Shown in pieces: positions 8,292-17,041 of a stretch of DNA of 64,000 nucleotides. Positions within the stretch are counted from its first letter, which is position 1. Each line of letters starts with the position of its first letter. Below the pieces are notes generated by a model. It was given only the letters and a program-made list of their open reading frames with translations. It was not told the origin of the DNA and did not search any database. Origin of the DNA: Gordoniibacillus kamchatkensis (GTDB taxonomy: Bacteria; Bacillota; Bacilli; Paenibacillales; NBRC-103111); contig NZ_JXAK01000020.1 of the NCBI RefSeq assembly GCF_000829455.1, positions 38,135 through 102,134 of the forward strand. Reading direction: 5' to 3'. The position numbers and the translations under genes were made by a program.

Positions 8292-9131
8292 TTATTTAGA
8301 GCCGGTAAACGCAATGCCTTCGATAAAATGGCGCTGGAACAATATATAAATGACAATCAGCGGCCAAATCGCCAGCAAGGAACCGGCCATCAAAATCGGA
8401 TAATTGGTCGTATGCTCCCCTTGCAGCGACGCGAGCCCGACGGAAAGCGGCATTTTATCGGGCGAGTTGATGACGATCATCGGCCACATGAGGTCGTTCC
8501 ACGACCACAAAATGACGAAAATGCCGAGAGCGATGAGGCCTGATCGCGCCTGGGGCAGCATTATTTTCCAAAATACGCCGAACGGGTTGCAGCCGTCCAT
8601 CTTGGCCGCTTCCTCGAGCTCCTTCGGCAGCGTCATGAAAAACTGGCGCAGCAGGAACGTTCCGAACGCGCTGAACAAGCCCGGGACGATGAGCGCCAGC
8701 AAGCTGTTCAGCCATCCCAGATGCTTCATGATCATGTACTGCGGAATGAGAAACACTTGCCCCGGCACCATTAAGACGGAGAGCGCCACAATAAACAGAA
8801 AATGGCGTCCCGGAAAGCGAAACCGGGCGAAGGCGTACGCCGCCATTGAGCAAAGCAGCAGCTGCCCCGCCGTCTTGGCGGCGGTGGTCACAATCGTATT
8901 CCAGTAAAATTTCAAAAAGGGCAGAGCCGCGATCACTTCCGCATAATTGCTCCAGTTCCATTTGCGCGGAATGATGACCGGCGGCACTTGCGTCGAATCG
9001 CCGAGCGTTTTGAGCGACGTGAGCACCATCCATACGAAAGGAACGACCATGACGAGAGCCCCGGCGATCAGAACGAGGTGAATGAATAGTGACGCCGTCC
9101 GGCGCCTGGCGCCATAAGTGCGAGCAGCCAT
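8292..9131 (-). CDS. Sugar ABC transporter permease, MalG/AraQ type
   Basis: Second permease of a CUT1 sugar importer (279 aa). The N-terminal helix is SLFIHLVLIAGALVMVVPFV. The EAA loop near residues 180-200 reads LEEAAKMDGCNPFGVFWKIM, and the protein ends in the usual FIEGIAFTGSK. AGGAGG lies 8 nt upstream of the ATG at 9131. The corrected stop of the upstream permease (9144-9146) overlaps this ribosome site, indicating translational coupling. Confidence 0.93.
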   Translation of the reverse strand: MAARTYGARRRTASLFIHLVLIAGALVMVVPFVWMVLTSLKTLGDSTQVPPVIIPRKWNWSNYAEVIAALPFLKFYWNTIVTTAAKTAGQLLLCSMAAYAFARFRFPGRHFLFIVALSVLMVPGQVFLIPQYMIMKHLGWLNSLLALIVPGLFSAFGTFLLRQFFMTLPKELEEAAKMDGCNPFGVFWKIMLPQARSGLIALGIFVILWSWNDLMWPMIVINSPDKMPLSVGLASLQGEHTTNYPILMAGSLLAIWPLIVIYILFQRHFIEGIAFTGSK

Positions 9132-10057
9132 CCCACGAGCCTCCTATTCGTAGTGAACCCATTTTTTTGCAGCTTCATTTGCACGTACGTCACCGCCAAA
9201 ATGATGACAAACAGCACCATGGCGACGGTCGCCGCGTACCCTTTGTTGTTCAGCATGAAGGCGTACCGGTAGAACAAATATACGACCGTCTGCGTCGTAT
9301 CGATGGCTGGCGTTGTCGCCGTTCCGGCGCTGCTTCCGACTACCATCATGAAAATGAGGTCGAACACCTGGAACCCGCCGATCAAGGAAACGACCGCCAC
9401 AAAAAACACGGTAGGCGTGAGCAGCGGCAGCGTAATCATCCAAAACTTGCGAAGCGGGCTCGCGCCGTCAATCGATGCGGCTTCGTAATACGTCGACGAA
9501 ATCCCTTGCAGCCCCGACAAAAAGATGATCATATTGCTTCCGATCGAGCTCCAAATCGCGACGACGATGACGGAATACATCGCGATGCGCGGATCGGTCA
9601 GCCATTGCGGACCGCGGATATGGACCAGGCTGAGCAAATAGTTGATCAAGCCGTAATCGGCGTTGTAGAGCCATTTCCATACCATCGCTATCGCGGCCGG
9701 CATCGTGACGACCGGCAAATAATAAATCGTCCGGTACACGGACAAGCCTCTGACCTTTTGGTTCAGCAGCACCGCGACCACAATGGAGAGAAAGATGCTG
9801 ATCGGCACCGACAGCGCTATGAAAAGAAACGTATTGCGGAACGCCTTGAGCAGGTTCTGATCCGTAAGCAAATGCTTGTAGTTGTCAAAGCCGGTCAACT
9901 GGTAATTGTTGAACGCTCCCCACTTCGTAAACGTATAGAAAAACGTCTGAAGAACGGGCCAGACGTAAAACAGGGCAAGCCCCAGCATGGTCGGAGCGAT
10001 CATCAAGTAAGCCCAAAAAAGCTCGTTCTTGTCGTAACGGTAACGGCGCTTATCCAT
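9068..10057 (-). CDS. Sugar ABC transporter permease, MalF/UgpA type, 3' end frameshifted
   Basis: First permease of the importer. The membrane segments and EAA loop (STYYEAASIDGASPLRKFWM) are normal. The frame as given runs 24 residues too far (TNRRLVGWLLALMAPG...) and overlaps the next gene by 64 bp. Adding one base to the seven-base T run at 9162-9168 gives the usual ending KKWVHYE and a stop at 9144-9146, inside the next gene's ribosome site. The overrun is therefore best explained by a lost base. The corrected gene is 9144-10057 (304 aa). Confidence 0.88.
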   Translation of the reverse strand: MDKRRYRYDKNELFWAYLMIAPTMLGLALFYVWPVLQTFFYTFTKWGAFNNYQLTGFDNYKHLLTDQNLLKAFRNTFLFIALSVPISIFLSIVVAVLLNQKVRGLSVYRTIYYLPVVTMPAAIAMVWKWLYNADYGLINYLLSLVHIRGPQWLTDPRIAMYSVIVVAIWSSIGSNMIIFLSGLQGISSTYYEAASIDGASPLRKFWMITLPLLTPTVFFVAVVSLIGGFQVFDLIFMMVVGSSAGTATTPAIDTTQTVVYLFYRYAFMLNNKGYAATVAMVLFVIILAVTYVQMKLQKNGFTTNRRLVGWLLALMAPGAGRRHYSFTSF

Positions 10058-10121
10058 TCCTGATCTCCTCCGCGTAATGGATGAACCGCGGCCCTACTTG
10101 CAGGCAGGGCCGCTGGACGAG

Positions 10122-11336
10122 TTATTGTTCCTGCGCCAGGAAGCCGTTCATCTGTTTAGCGACTTCTTTCGCCGCATCTTCGATTTTTATTTGCCCGGAC
10201 CATGCTTTCGTAAACTGCTCTGTCTCCACCGTCGTCCACTTGGACGTATCTTTCGAAACCGGATACGGTACGGAATAAGCGACCATGTCGATGAACGCCT
10301 TCAGGTTGAAATTCGGCATCGAGTTTACCCAAGCGCTTTCCGTGCCTTTGTAGGCGGGAATGACCGTGCCCGTTTTGGCCTGAATGTCGGCCGCTTCTTT
10401 GCTGCCGAGGAACTTGACGAATTCCCACGCTTCCTTCGGATGCTTCGTCTTCGCGGCAATGACGTTGGCGAGGCCGTGGATGACCGCGGCGCGCTTTTTC
10501 CCTTGCGGCCATACGGCGACGTTGACCTTGTCTTTCGTGTACTCGTTTTTCGAATATTCGATCGCGTCCCAGGAGCCGTCGAAATACATCGCCACTTTGC
10601 CGGAGGTGAACAGCTGCATCGGCTCGGTATCGGTCATTTGCGCTTGCGTCGGGGATACTTTGTACACGGTAATGAGGTCCGTCCAGAACTTGAGCGCCTC
10701 GATCGCTTCCGGCTTATCGTACCCGGACGTTTTCTTGTCGTCGGAAATGACGTAGCCGCCATTTTGCGGAATCATATTGTAGTAGACGCCTTGGCTGTCC
10801 AGCGCCGCCGCGATCCCCCATACGCCTTTGGCGGGATTCGTCAGCTTCTTGGCCGCGTCAAGCAGGGCGTTCCAGTCCCAGCTCTCGTCCGGATATTTGA
10901 CGCCGGCTTCGTCGAACATTTTTTTGTTGTACCACAGTCCGATGGTGTCATAATCTTTGGGGATGCCGTAGTTTTTGCCGTTAACCGTATAGAGCTTCAC
11001 GAGCGCCTCGGGATAGTTGCTCATATCCACTTTATCGGCCTTGATTTGATCGCTGATCGGCAGCAGCTGGCCGTTTGCGGCAAATTTCACGATGCGCGGC
11101 CCGTTCATCCAAAATACGTCCGGCAGCTGGTCTCCCGCCGCGGCCGTCTCCATCTTGGACCAGTATTGCTTGTTGGGCGTCAGCTCGACCTTCACATCGA
11201 TATTCGGATGCGTTTCTTTGAATTTGCTTACGATTTGCTCCATAGCCGGAACCTGGTTTTTATCCCATACCGCGTATGTTAGCGTAACCTGGTCTTTCGA
11301 TGCTTGCTTCGGCTCGGCGCCGGCTTGTTGCCCGCA
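10122..11336 (-). pseudogene. Sugar ABC solute-binding protein lacking its signal peptide and start
   Basis: Family-1 solute-binding protein for the permeases that follow. The mature domain is complete, from ASKDQVTLTYAVWDKNQ to the stop at 10122. It can be traced upstream to a Cys codon at 11334-11336 (ICGQQAGAEPKQ), which looks like the lipidated residue. Only eleven codons lie between it and the stop codon of the upstream LacI gene (11370-11372). They contain no ATG/GTG/TTG start and no hydrophobic stretch. The signal peptide, ribosome site and any intergenic region therefore seem deleted. Translation could begin inside at the ATG at 11243, but the product could not be exported. The deletion could also be an assembly fault. 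Confidence 0.75.
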
Positions 11337-11369
11337 AATATGTTGGAATCGTTTTGTTGCTTCGTCCGG

Positions 11370-12416
11370 TCAGGTTCGCGTATAATCCGAAGATTGCCGG
11401 ACAATGAGCCGGTGAGGAACTTGAATGTTGAGCGGCATCTGTTGCCGTCCCTGGATGTAATCAAGCAGCATGTTTACGGCAATCGTCCCGATCTCGAATT
11501 TCGGAATATGGATAGAGGACAAAGGGGGAGACGTATATTCGGCAATTTCGATATCGTCTATGCCGACAAACGCAATATCTTCGGGAATCCGCAGCCCTTT
11601 CTCGGCAGCGGCCCGCATGGCGGCAATAGCCATCATGTCGCTCGCTGCCAGCATGGCCGTAGGCAGGTTTTCCGGCTGGCTCTCGAGCATGGCCAGCATC
11701 TCGCCGTAGCTTCGGTCGACTTTCCATTCCGTCTCCACGATCCAGTCCGGATTCAGCGGCAAGCCCGCTTCCATGAGCGCGTACTTGTAACCGGTAAATC
11801 TCGGTTCTTCCGGAGTGCCGTCCTGGCCGGTCTCTCCGCCGACGAACCCGATTCGGCGATGGCCCCGGGAGATCAGATGCTGTACGGCGGTTTTCCCGAC
11901 GGCGATCCGGTTGTAGTCCACGATCGGGTAATCCGTCCCGGCGGAAGTGATATCGATCCCGACTACGGGCACATGCCTGCGGATATAGTCCAGAATCGGA
12001 GGATCGATTTCCCCGACGACAATGACGCCGTCGACCGGAGTTTCCAGCAGCAGCTTGCCCGGTATCGGCTGGCTGCGCACTTCCTCCAGCGAGTGAATAT
12101 AGGCCATCGTGTAGCCGGAATCGAGCAATTGTTTGTTAACTCCGGACAAAATGGGCGAAAAATACGGATGGTGCTGCCTCAGCTGCGGGGCGAACACGAT
12201 GCATCCGACCTGCATGGAAGCTTTCGGCTTCTCCCGCTTTTGTTGGACGAGGCTTCGCGCCGATTGGTTCGGCTCGTAGCCGAGCTCCTGTACCGCTTGC
12301 CATATTTTTTTCCGCGTCTCCGGATTGACGTGCCTGCTCGTATCCTCGTTGATAACCCGCGACACTGTAGATACGGAAACCCCGACGTACTTGGCAATAT
12401 CTTTTAGCGTTGACAC
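11370..12416 (-). CDS. LacI-family transcriptional regulator
   Basis: Repressor with the classical N-terminal helix-turn-helix (TLKDIAKYVGVSVSTVSRVI) and a sugar-binding domain: VGCIVFAPQLRQHHPYF, then a segment near GFVGGETGQDGTPEEPRF. The C-terminus (NIQVPHRLIVRQSSDYTRT) looks complete. I chose the GTG at 12416 (348 aa) because AAGGAG lies 10 nt upstream and the HTH then begins at residue 3; the frame itself opens further up at 12497. It has a consensus promoter with a palindrome just downstream, suggesting autorepression. It is the first gene of the unit that continues with the transporter, dehydrogenase and MFS gene. Confidence 0.92.
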   Translation of the reverse strand: MSTLKDIAKYVGVSVSTVSRVINEDTSRHVNPETRKKIWQAVQELGYEPNQSARSLVQQKREKPKASMQVGCIVFAPQLRQHHPYFSPILSGVNKQLLDSGYTMAYIHSLEEVRSQPIPGKLLLETPVDGVIVVGEIDPPILDYIRRHVPVVGIDITSAGTDYPIVDYNRIAVGKTAVQHLISRGHRRIGFVGGETGQDGTPEEPRFTGYKYALMEAGLPLNPDWIVETEWKVDRSYGEMLAMLESQPENLPTAMLAASDMMAIAAMRAAAEKGLRIPEDIAFVGIDDIEIAEYTSPPLSSIHIPKFEIGTIAVNMLLDYIQGRQQMPLNIQVPHRLIVRQSSDYTRT

Positions 12417-12472
12417 TGTACGGCCGCTCCTTGCTCCCTCTTCGTGAAGTGCAATGCATGTGCGTAGCATTT

Positions 12473-12487
12473 CGTTTGCGCCAAACG
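12473..12487. promoter_or_regulatory. Operator-like palindrome CGTTTG-CGC-CAAACG
   Basis: A perfect 6-3-6 inverted repeat with the central CG typical of LacI/CcpA-family sites. It begins about 13 nt downstream of the -10 box of the LacI promoter, a position suited to repression. A related half (GCAAACGC) overlaps the promoter spacer near 12515-12522. Confidence 0.55.
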
Positions 12488-12499
12488 TTTTCCACATTC

Positions 12500-12528
12500 A
12501 TCATAATGCGACATGCAAACGCTGTCAA
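12500..12528 (-). promoter_or_regulatory. Consensus sigma-A promoter of the LacI gene and downstream operon
   Basis: On the minus strand TTGACA (12523-12528), a 17-nt spacer and TATGAT (12500-12505) form a near-perfect promoter. It lies about 85 nt upstream of the GTG start at 12416. Confidence 0.8.
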
Positions 12529-12617
12529 TGCCTTTTTTGGGCGACAGCCTTGCCGATGGCAAGTCGGTTGGCCATCGAGCTAAACGTGATTTGACCTGCC
12601 CTACATCGCAGCCTGGA

Positions 12618-12648
12618 AAAACCAAAAGCTGCCAGTTCGGCAGCTTTG
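12618..12648 (-). terminator. Terminator of the KdgK-SDR-cupin operon
   Basis: On the minus strand, stem AAAGCTGCC (12639-12647) pairs with GGCAGCTTT (12626-12634) around GAAC/T. It is followed by TGGTTTTTCC, a few bases beyond the cupin stop. Confidence 0.8.
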
Positions 12649-12654
12649 TCATTG

Positions 12655-13134
12655 TCAATATTTCAAATCGATCACCGGAATTTGGTTCGCTTCGCAATAT
12701 TCGACGTACCGTTTCAGCTTGGTGAATACATCGTCCTGATAAATGAGGCGATCGTCGTCATCCAAATATTGAACGGTACCTTCCAGCAGGAACAAGGTGA
12801 TCATCTCTTCTTCCCCGTCGACGACAAGCGTATGAATATCGCCCGGCGGCTCGTACACAAACGTCCCCGGTTTCGCCACCCAGTCTCTCTCCAAATACCT
12901 CCAGCTCCCCTGCACCGTAAACGCAAGCACTTGTCCGCCGCTATGGCGATGCCTGTTGACGACCCCGCCCGGCTTTACTTTCAGCACGTTGACCCAGCTT
13001 CCCCGGGCCAGATCAAACCGAAGCGGCTTAAACCACACCCGGTCTGTTTGCGGTACCCATGGGATGCTGTCGAAATCGATCGCCCGGTCGCTTACCTGCA
13101 CCATTTTGGCAAAATCGTATAAAGCATCTGTCAC
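12655..13134 (-). CDS. Cupin-domain protein, 2,4'-dihydroxyacetophenone dioxygenase-like
   Basis: Single-domain cupin of 159 aa. The metal-binding cupin motif 1 is recognisable as VVNRHRHSGGQVLAFTVQG and motif 2 as PPGDIHTLVVDG; the histidines in HRH and DIHT are the likely metal ligands. Such proteins are often labelled dihydroxyacetophenone dioxygenase-like. Here it is the last gene of an operon with KDG kinase and an SDR (1-nt gap to the SDR), so a role in sugar-acid conversion is more plausible than aromatic cleavage. That is inference. Confidence 0.85.
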   Translation of the reverse strand: MTDALYDFAKMVQVSDRAIDFDSIPWVPQTDRVWFKPLRFDLARGSWVNVLKVKPGGVVNRHRHSGGQVLAFTVQGSWRYLERDWVAKPGTFVYEPPGDIHTLVVDGEEEMITLFLLEGTVQYLDDDDRLIYQDDVFTKLKRYVEYCEANQIPVIDLKY

Positions 13135-13135
13135 T

Positions 13136-13930
13136 CTAGTCCTCTCCCTTCATCATTCTTGGCGGCGCCGGCGGGAACAAGGACGGGTCCCCGGCGAGGA
13201 GCCCTCCATCGACCGGCAGCACAACCCCCGTAATGAAACTTGCCCCGGATGAACATAGAAAACCGACCGCAGCCGCAACCTCCTCCGGCTTCCCAAAGCG
13301 GCGGAAAGGCGTTCTGGACAAAATCCGCTCGCGGAAAACCGGATCCCGGGTTGCCCCGGAAGATAGCGGCGTCTCAATGTATCCCGGACTGACGGCATTG
13401 ACGCGAATGTTGTATTTCGCCCATTCTACGGCCAAACATTTCGTAACTTGCACGATTCCGCCTTTCGATGCCGCATAGGAAAGCAAATTCTCGCTGCCGT
13501 AATGCGCCAGCATCGAACCGAAATTGACGATAGCCCCGCCGCCTGCGCGAGCCATATGCGGTTGAACGGCCTGGCACATGTACACCGTACCGAGCAAGTT
13601 GACGTCAAGCACCGTCCGGAGCTCATCTTCCGGCACGTCCGCTGCCGGCGAACGGCGAATGATCCCGGCGGCATTGACCAAAATATCGATCCGCCCCCAT
13701 TTCTCGACCACCTGCCGGGCGACCCGGTACGTACTGACTTTGTCCGTTACGTCTGCGCGAATATAAAGCCGCGATCCGGACTGTTCCGGTTCCCCCGCCG
13801 CCATGTCTTCCTTCTGCTCGGCAACATCGATGACAGCTACGCGATGCTCTGAGGCGAACAGTTTTTGTGCGACCGCCCGTCCAAGTCCGGACGCCCCGCC
13901 CGTAACGACAGCAACCTGGTTCAAGCTCAC
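13136..13930 (-). CDS. Short-chain dehydrogenase/reductase (SDR)
   Basis: Classical NAD(P)-dependent SDR: TGGASGLG cofactor motif at the N-terminus, NAAG in the middle, catalytic YAASK with an upstream Ser (NFGS), and the C-terminal FITGVVLPVDGG. Likely an oxidoreductase of the KduD/gluconate-5-dehydrogenase kind, because it sits between KDG kinase and a cupin. I chose the GTG at 13930 (264 aa): AAAGGA lies 7 nt upstream and it gives a normal SDR N-terminus. An ATG at 13972 overlaps the kdgK stop by 4 nt but has no ribosome site and would add 14 residues. Confidence 0.88.
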   Translation of the reverse strand: MSLNQVAVVTGGASGLGRAVAQKLFASEHRVAVIDVAEQKEDMAAGEPEQSGSRLYIRADVTDKVSTYRVARQVVEKWGRIDILVNAAGIIRRSPAADVPEDELRTVLDVNLLGTVYMCQAVQPHMARAGGGAIVNFGSMLAHYGSENLLSYAASKGGIVQVTKCLAVEWAKYNIRVNAVSPGYIETPLSSGATRDPVFRERILSRTPFRRFGKPEEVAAAVGFLCSSGASFITGVVLPVDGGLLAGDPSLFPPAPPRMMKGED

Positions 13931-13968
13931 TTCGCCTTCCTTTCCCGGCAACATCATACGCTCAAAGC

Positions 13969-14928
13969 TCATCGCTCAATATGCGCGTCGTTATTCCAAA
14001 TCGCCTGCACCCGCTCCCAGGTCGGCAGCCCTTCCCAGTCTCCTTCGGCCTGGACCGCGAGCGCCCCGATCAAATTCCCCAAGTGTACCGCTTCCGCATG
14101 GCTGTATCCTTTGAGCAAACCGGCGATAAAGCCGGCGCAAAACGCGTCCCCCGCCCCAACCGGATCGACCACCCGCTCGGCTTTCACGTACGGGATTGCC
14201 GTAACGCCGTCTTTGTCCACGAGCAGCGTCTCGTTGTTTCCGCCCTTCACGATGCTTACCGCTTGCAGCTCCTTAAGCCTGGACACAATCTCCGCTGCAT
14301 CATCCGTTTCGTACAACAGCTTCAGCTCGTCAAGCCCCGGCAAAAAGTAATCCGCCTGCTCCGCCAAAGGCAGCAATACCTTCCTTGCTTCCCTCAGACT
14401 CCAAAGCTTCAACCGCAAGTTAGGGTCGAAGCTGATTTTCACCCCGTGCTTGCGCGCCGCCCGAACCGCTTCATAGACAGCGCCTCGGGCCGTTTCGCTG
14501 ATCGCGCAGGTGATCCCCGTAATATGCAAAATGTGCGCTTGCTTAATATAAGCTTCGTCGATATGCTCCGGGCCCATTTGGCTCGCTGCCGAGCCGCGTC
14601 TGTAATAGTAGACGGAGGTCTGCCCGGCTACGGTCTCCCGCAGCATGAAACCCGTCGCGGCCTCGTCTGTCAGCTCCGCCTTCGCCACATCGACGCCTTC
14701 ACCTCGGATCGCTTTCAAAATGGACCTGCCAAGCGGATCTTTGCCTAACCGCCCGAACCATCCCGACCGGTGTCCGAGCCGGGAAACCGCAATCGCGAAA
14801 TTGCTCTCCGCCCCTCCGAACGACTTCGTGAATTCGCCGCTATATTCGATCCCTTTCGTGTTCACCGGGGTCATGAGCGCCATAGATTCGCCGAACGTAA
14901 CGACTTCGACATGCTGTGTTCCGGACAT
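13969..14928 (-). CDS. kdgK: 2-dehydro-3-deoxygluconokinase (KDG kinase), PfkB family
   Basis: Phosphorylates 2-keto-3-deoxygluconate to KDPG with ATP in the cytosol, the point where hexuronate and pectin routes join. PfkB-family features: the N-terminal FGESMALMTP, the KSFGGAESNFAIAVSRLG signature near residues 30-50, and the ATP-site signature VVDPVGAGDAFCAGF near residue 255, whose Asp is the catalytic base. Length (319 aa) is normal. I chose the ATG at 14928 because GAGGTGG lies 7 nt upstream; the frame opens earlier at 15009, inside the regulatory element. First gene of the kdgK-SDR-cupin unit, divergent from the RraA-family gene across inverted-repeat element copy 1. Confidence 0.92.
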   Translation of the reverse strand: MSGTQHVEVVTFGESMALMTPVNTKGIEYSGEFTKSFGGAESNFAIAVSRLGHRSGWFGRLGKDPLGRSILKAIRGEGVDVAKAELTDEAATGFMLRETVAGQTSVYYYRRGSAASQMGPEHIDEAYIKQAHILHITGITCAISETARGAVYEAVRAARKHGVKISFDPNLRLKLWSLREARKVLLPLAEQADYFLPGLDELKLLYETDDAAEIVSRLKELQAVSIVKGGNNETLLVDKDGVTAIPYVKAERVVDPVGAGDAFCAGFIAGLLKGYSHAEAVHLGNLIGALAVQAEGDWEGLPTWERVQAIWNNDAHIER

Positions 14929-14999
14929 CTTTTGCCACCTCTTCTCCAATGTTACGGCCGCCTCTATTGTTAAAATTACCGATTCGGGCCGTATAATCA

Positions 15000-15113
15000 T
15001 AGGCGGCATTTTTACGATTTTGTTCGATTTTTTTGGGAGGTCATTCGGGTTTGAAAAAAATCAAACAATATCATAAATTTACGGCATCGCACCGGGCCGG
15101 GCACGGTTAGTAT
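15000..15113. promoter_or_regulatory. Inverted-repeat regulatory element, copy 1, with promoter for the RraA-family gene
   Basis: Left arm 15001-15034 (begins AGGCGGCATTTTTACGATTT). Right arm 15053-15089 (ends ATAAATTTACGGCATCG). The arms are inverted repeats matching at about three quarters of positions. The right arm ends 18 nt before a -10-like TAGTAT (15108-15113), followed by CATTAGGAATGAAAA. The same arms and the same 18-nt distance occur near 18211-18322 and 30574-30715, always between divergent sugar-acid genes. There is no TTGACA-like -35 box (GCATCG occupies the place), suggesting activator dependence or a different sigma factor. Confidence 0.75.
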
Positions 15114-15181
15114 CATTAGGAATGAAAACACCGCCGTTAGAGGGCGGGAAGCTTTGATCATAACGAGAAAGAGGTGCCCGC

Positions 15182-16085
15182 ATGAAATTTGATAACCCGG
15201 AAGACATGATCCAGTTGACGCCCCATTGGCAGGGCGAGCGGTTTCCGAACGGCCGTCCCAAAGTGCCGGAAGACATTCTTCGCCGCATTCGGAAAATTAC
15301 GTTGGAGGAAGCATGGGGACCGCTTTACAGCAGAGGCTATACGTACCAGTTTGAAGGCGATTTCAAAATCATTCATCCGGACAAGGTGATGGTCGGCCGC
15401 GCCGTCACTGCCGTCATGGTGCCCAAACGCCCGGACTTGCACGAAACGCTGCTGAAATACGGGCATGAGCAAGAAGGCAGAAAAGGCTTCTTCAACCAAT
15501 GGGTCATCGATTCTCTCGGTGAAGACGATGTCGTCGTCGTCGATATGTTCGACAAAATTTACCAAGGCACTTACGTCGGCGGCAACTTGTCGACCGCCAT
15601 CTCCACCCGTACCAAACGAGGCGGCGCAGTTATCTGGGGCGGCATCCGCGACAATCAGCAAGTTGTGGAAATCGAGAACATCAACGTGTTTTACCGCGGA
15701 AGCGATCCGACAGCCATTGCCGACGTACGATGGTCGGGATGAACGTTCCGACGCGGATCGCAGAGCGGTCTGTCTGCCGGGTGACGTTGTTTACGCTTCG
15801 CCGGCCGGAGTCATTTTCATCCCTCCGCATTTGGCCGAGCTTACCGTCGTTCAGGCGGAGAAGTCTCAGGTGCGCGACGTATTCGGATTTATCCGGTTGA
15901 AAGAAGGCGTTTATACGACCGCCCAAATCGATGCATCGTGGACCATGCCGCTATGGCAAGATTTCCTGGATTGGTTTGGCAGCGCCGAAGAAGCGGCCGA
16001 GTACCGCCATCTGACGTGGGAGCACGAGCTCGAAGAAGCGCGCAAATTGGCGGGAAGCGGCCCGGCGAACGACGTTCGCATGTAA
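15182..16085 (+). pseudogene. RraA/dimethylmenaquinone methyltransferase-like family protein, two single-base losses
   Basis: Member of the RraA fold family, which includes 4-hydroxy-4-methyl-2-oxoglutarate-type aldolases that cleave or decarboxylate oxo-acids with a divalent metal. The N-terminal half (to TAIADV) reads normally. Restoring one base near 15724-15728 (giving TMVGMNVPTRI) and one near 15758-15761 (giving RAVCLPGDVVYASPAGV) joins it to the C-terminal half, which contains IFIPPHLAE and RLKEGVYTTAQID. The repaired protein is 301 aa, a normal length for this subgroup. GAGGTG lies upstream of the ATG at 15182. It is divergent from kdgK and probably acts on a keto-sugar acid. Two losses 35 bp apart suggest sequence error or decay. 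Confidence 0.8.
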
Positions 16086-16097
16086 GAAGCGGAATGC

Positions 16098-16127
16098 AGA
16101 AAGGATGGCTGAATGGCCATCCTTTCT
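16098..16127 (+). terminator. Terminator after the RraA-family gene
   Basis: AGAAAGGATGGC (16098-16109) pairs with GCCATCCTTTCT (16116-16127) around a TGAATG loop, 13 nt after the stop. The following bases are TGCCGTTTC, a weak U-tract. Confidence 0.7.
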
Positions 16128-16336
16128 TGCCGTTTCTATTAAAAAACTTCGCAAGCGCTTCTTTAACTTGTTGTCTCGGTTCGAAAACGTCATGTCCCGC
16201 CCGATGCCCCCGTACTGCTCGTCGCTCAAATGGGACCCTTCCTCACTTCCTTTTTCAATTAAGATTACGGGTAATAATACCGATAATGGAAATAATAAAC
16301 TTTGCACTACGATATGGCGAAGGGATCGGTCGGCAC

Positions 16337-17041
16337 ATGAATGTTTCGGAAATCCTCGTTCGTACGGTGGCAGCGTATGTTGCGCTTTTCTTTTGGTGCC
16401 GGGTGTTCGGCAAGAAGCAGATTTCGCAAATGACGTTTTTCGATTACGTGGCCGGCATCACGCTCGGCGCCATAACCAGCGCCGTTATATTCACGAAGGA
16501 TGTTCCGCTTTGGTCGGGAGTGGCGGTGCTTTCGACATTCGCCTTGCTGAGCCTGCTGTCCGGCATCATCGTCATGAAGAGCCAAGCCGGCAAAAAACTG
16601 CTGGCCGGCGAGCCGTCCGTCATTATCCGCAGCGGCGACATTGTGGAAAGCGCCATGCGCCGCTGTCGTCTGACGAAGGATGATCTGTTGAAGCTGCTGC
16701 GCGGGAAAAACGTGTTTCATTTGGACGAGGTGGAGTATGCCGTGTTGGAAACCGACGGCTCCCTTTCCGTTCTGAAAAAGGCCGACGAATTGCCAGTTAC
16801 GCGTAAAGACATGAACATTCGTTCCGCTTCGCGCGGATTGTCAAAAATTGTGGCCCTGGACGGCAAGCTGGCAGCCGCGGGCCCCTTATCGGAAAAGACA
16901 GACCCGGCTTGGCTCGCAGAGCGCCTTTCAGAGCAAGGAATCGGCAGTATTGAGGAAATATCGTTGGCCCAATTGGACGAAGAGGGCACTCTTTTTGTCG
17001 ACGTCAAGCAAGATCAAGCGGAGGAACGGCTGCAGCAGTAG
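16337..17041 (+). CDS. DUF421 (YetF/YcaP-type) membrane protein
   Basis: Membrane protein (234 aa) with three N-terminal transmembrane segments (EILVRTVAAYVALFFWCRVF, then YVAGITLGAITSAVI and VAVLSTFALLSLLSGIIVM) and a soluble C-terminal YetF-type domain containing LLAGEPSVIIRSGDI and KNVFHLDEVEYAVLETDG. Proteins of this family are widespread in spore formers; some are linked to germinant receptors, but the function is not settled. I chose the ATG at 16337, with GAAGGGA about 12 nt upstream; an ATG at 16286 would add 17 residues and lacks a clear site. It stands alone after the RraA terminator and is probably unrelated to the sugar genes. Confidence 0.88.
   Translation: MNVSEILVRTVAAYVALFFWCRVFGKKQISQMTFFDYVAGITLGAITSAVIFTKDVPLWSGVAVLSTFALLSLLSGIIVMKSQAGKKLLAGEPSVIIRSGDIVESAMRRCRLTKDDLLKLLRGKNVFHLDEVEYAVLETDGSLSVLKKADELPVTRKDMNIRSASRGLSKIVALDGKLAAAGPLSEKTDPAWLAERLSEQGIGSIEEISLAQLDEEGTLFVDVKQDQAEERLQQ

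Noticed and set aside
10077..12407. Plus-strand open frames of about 400 and 367 codons across the binding-protein and LacI genes
   Set aside because: Shadow frames; the minus strand carries recognisable families over the same span.
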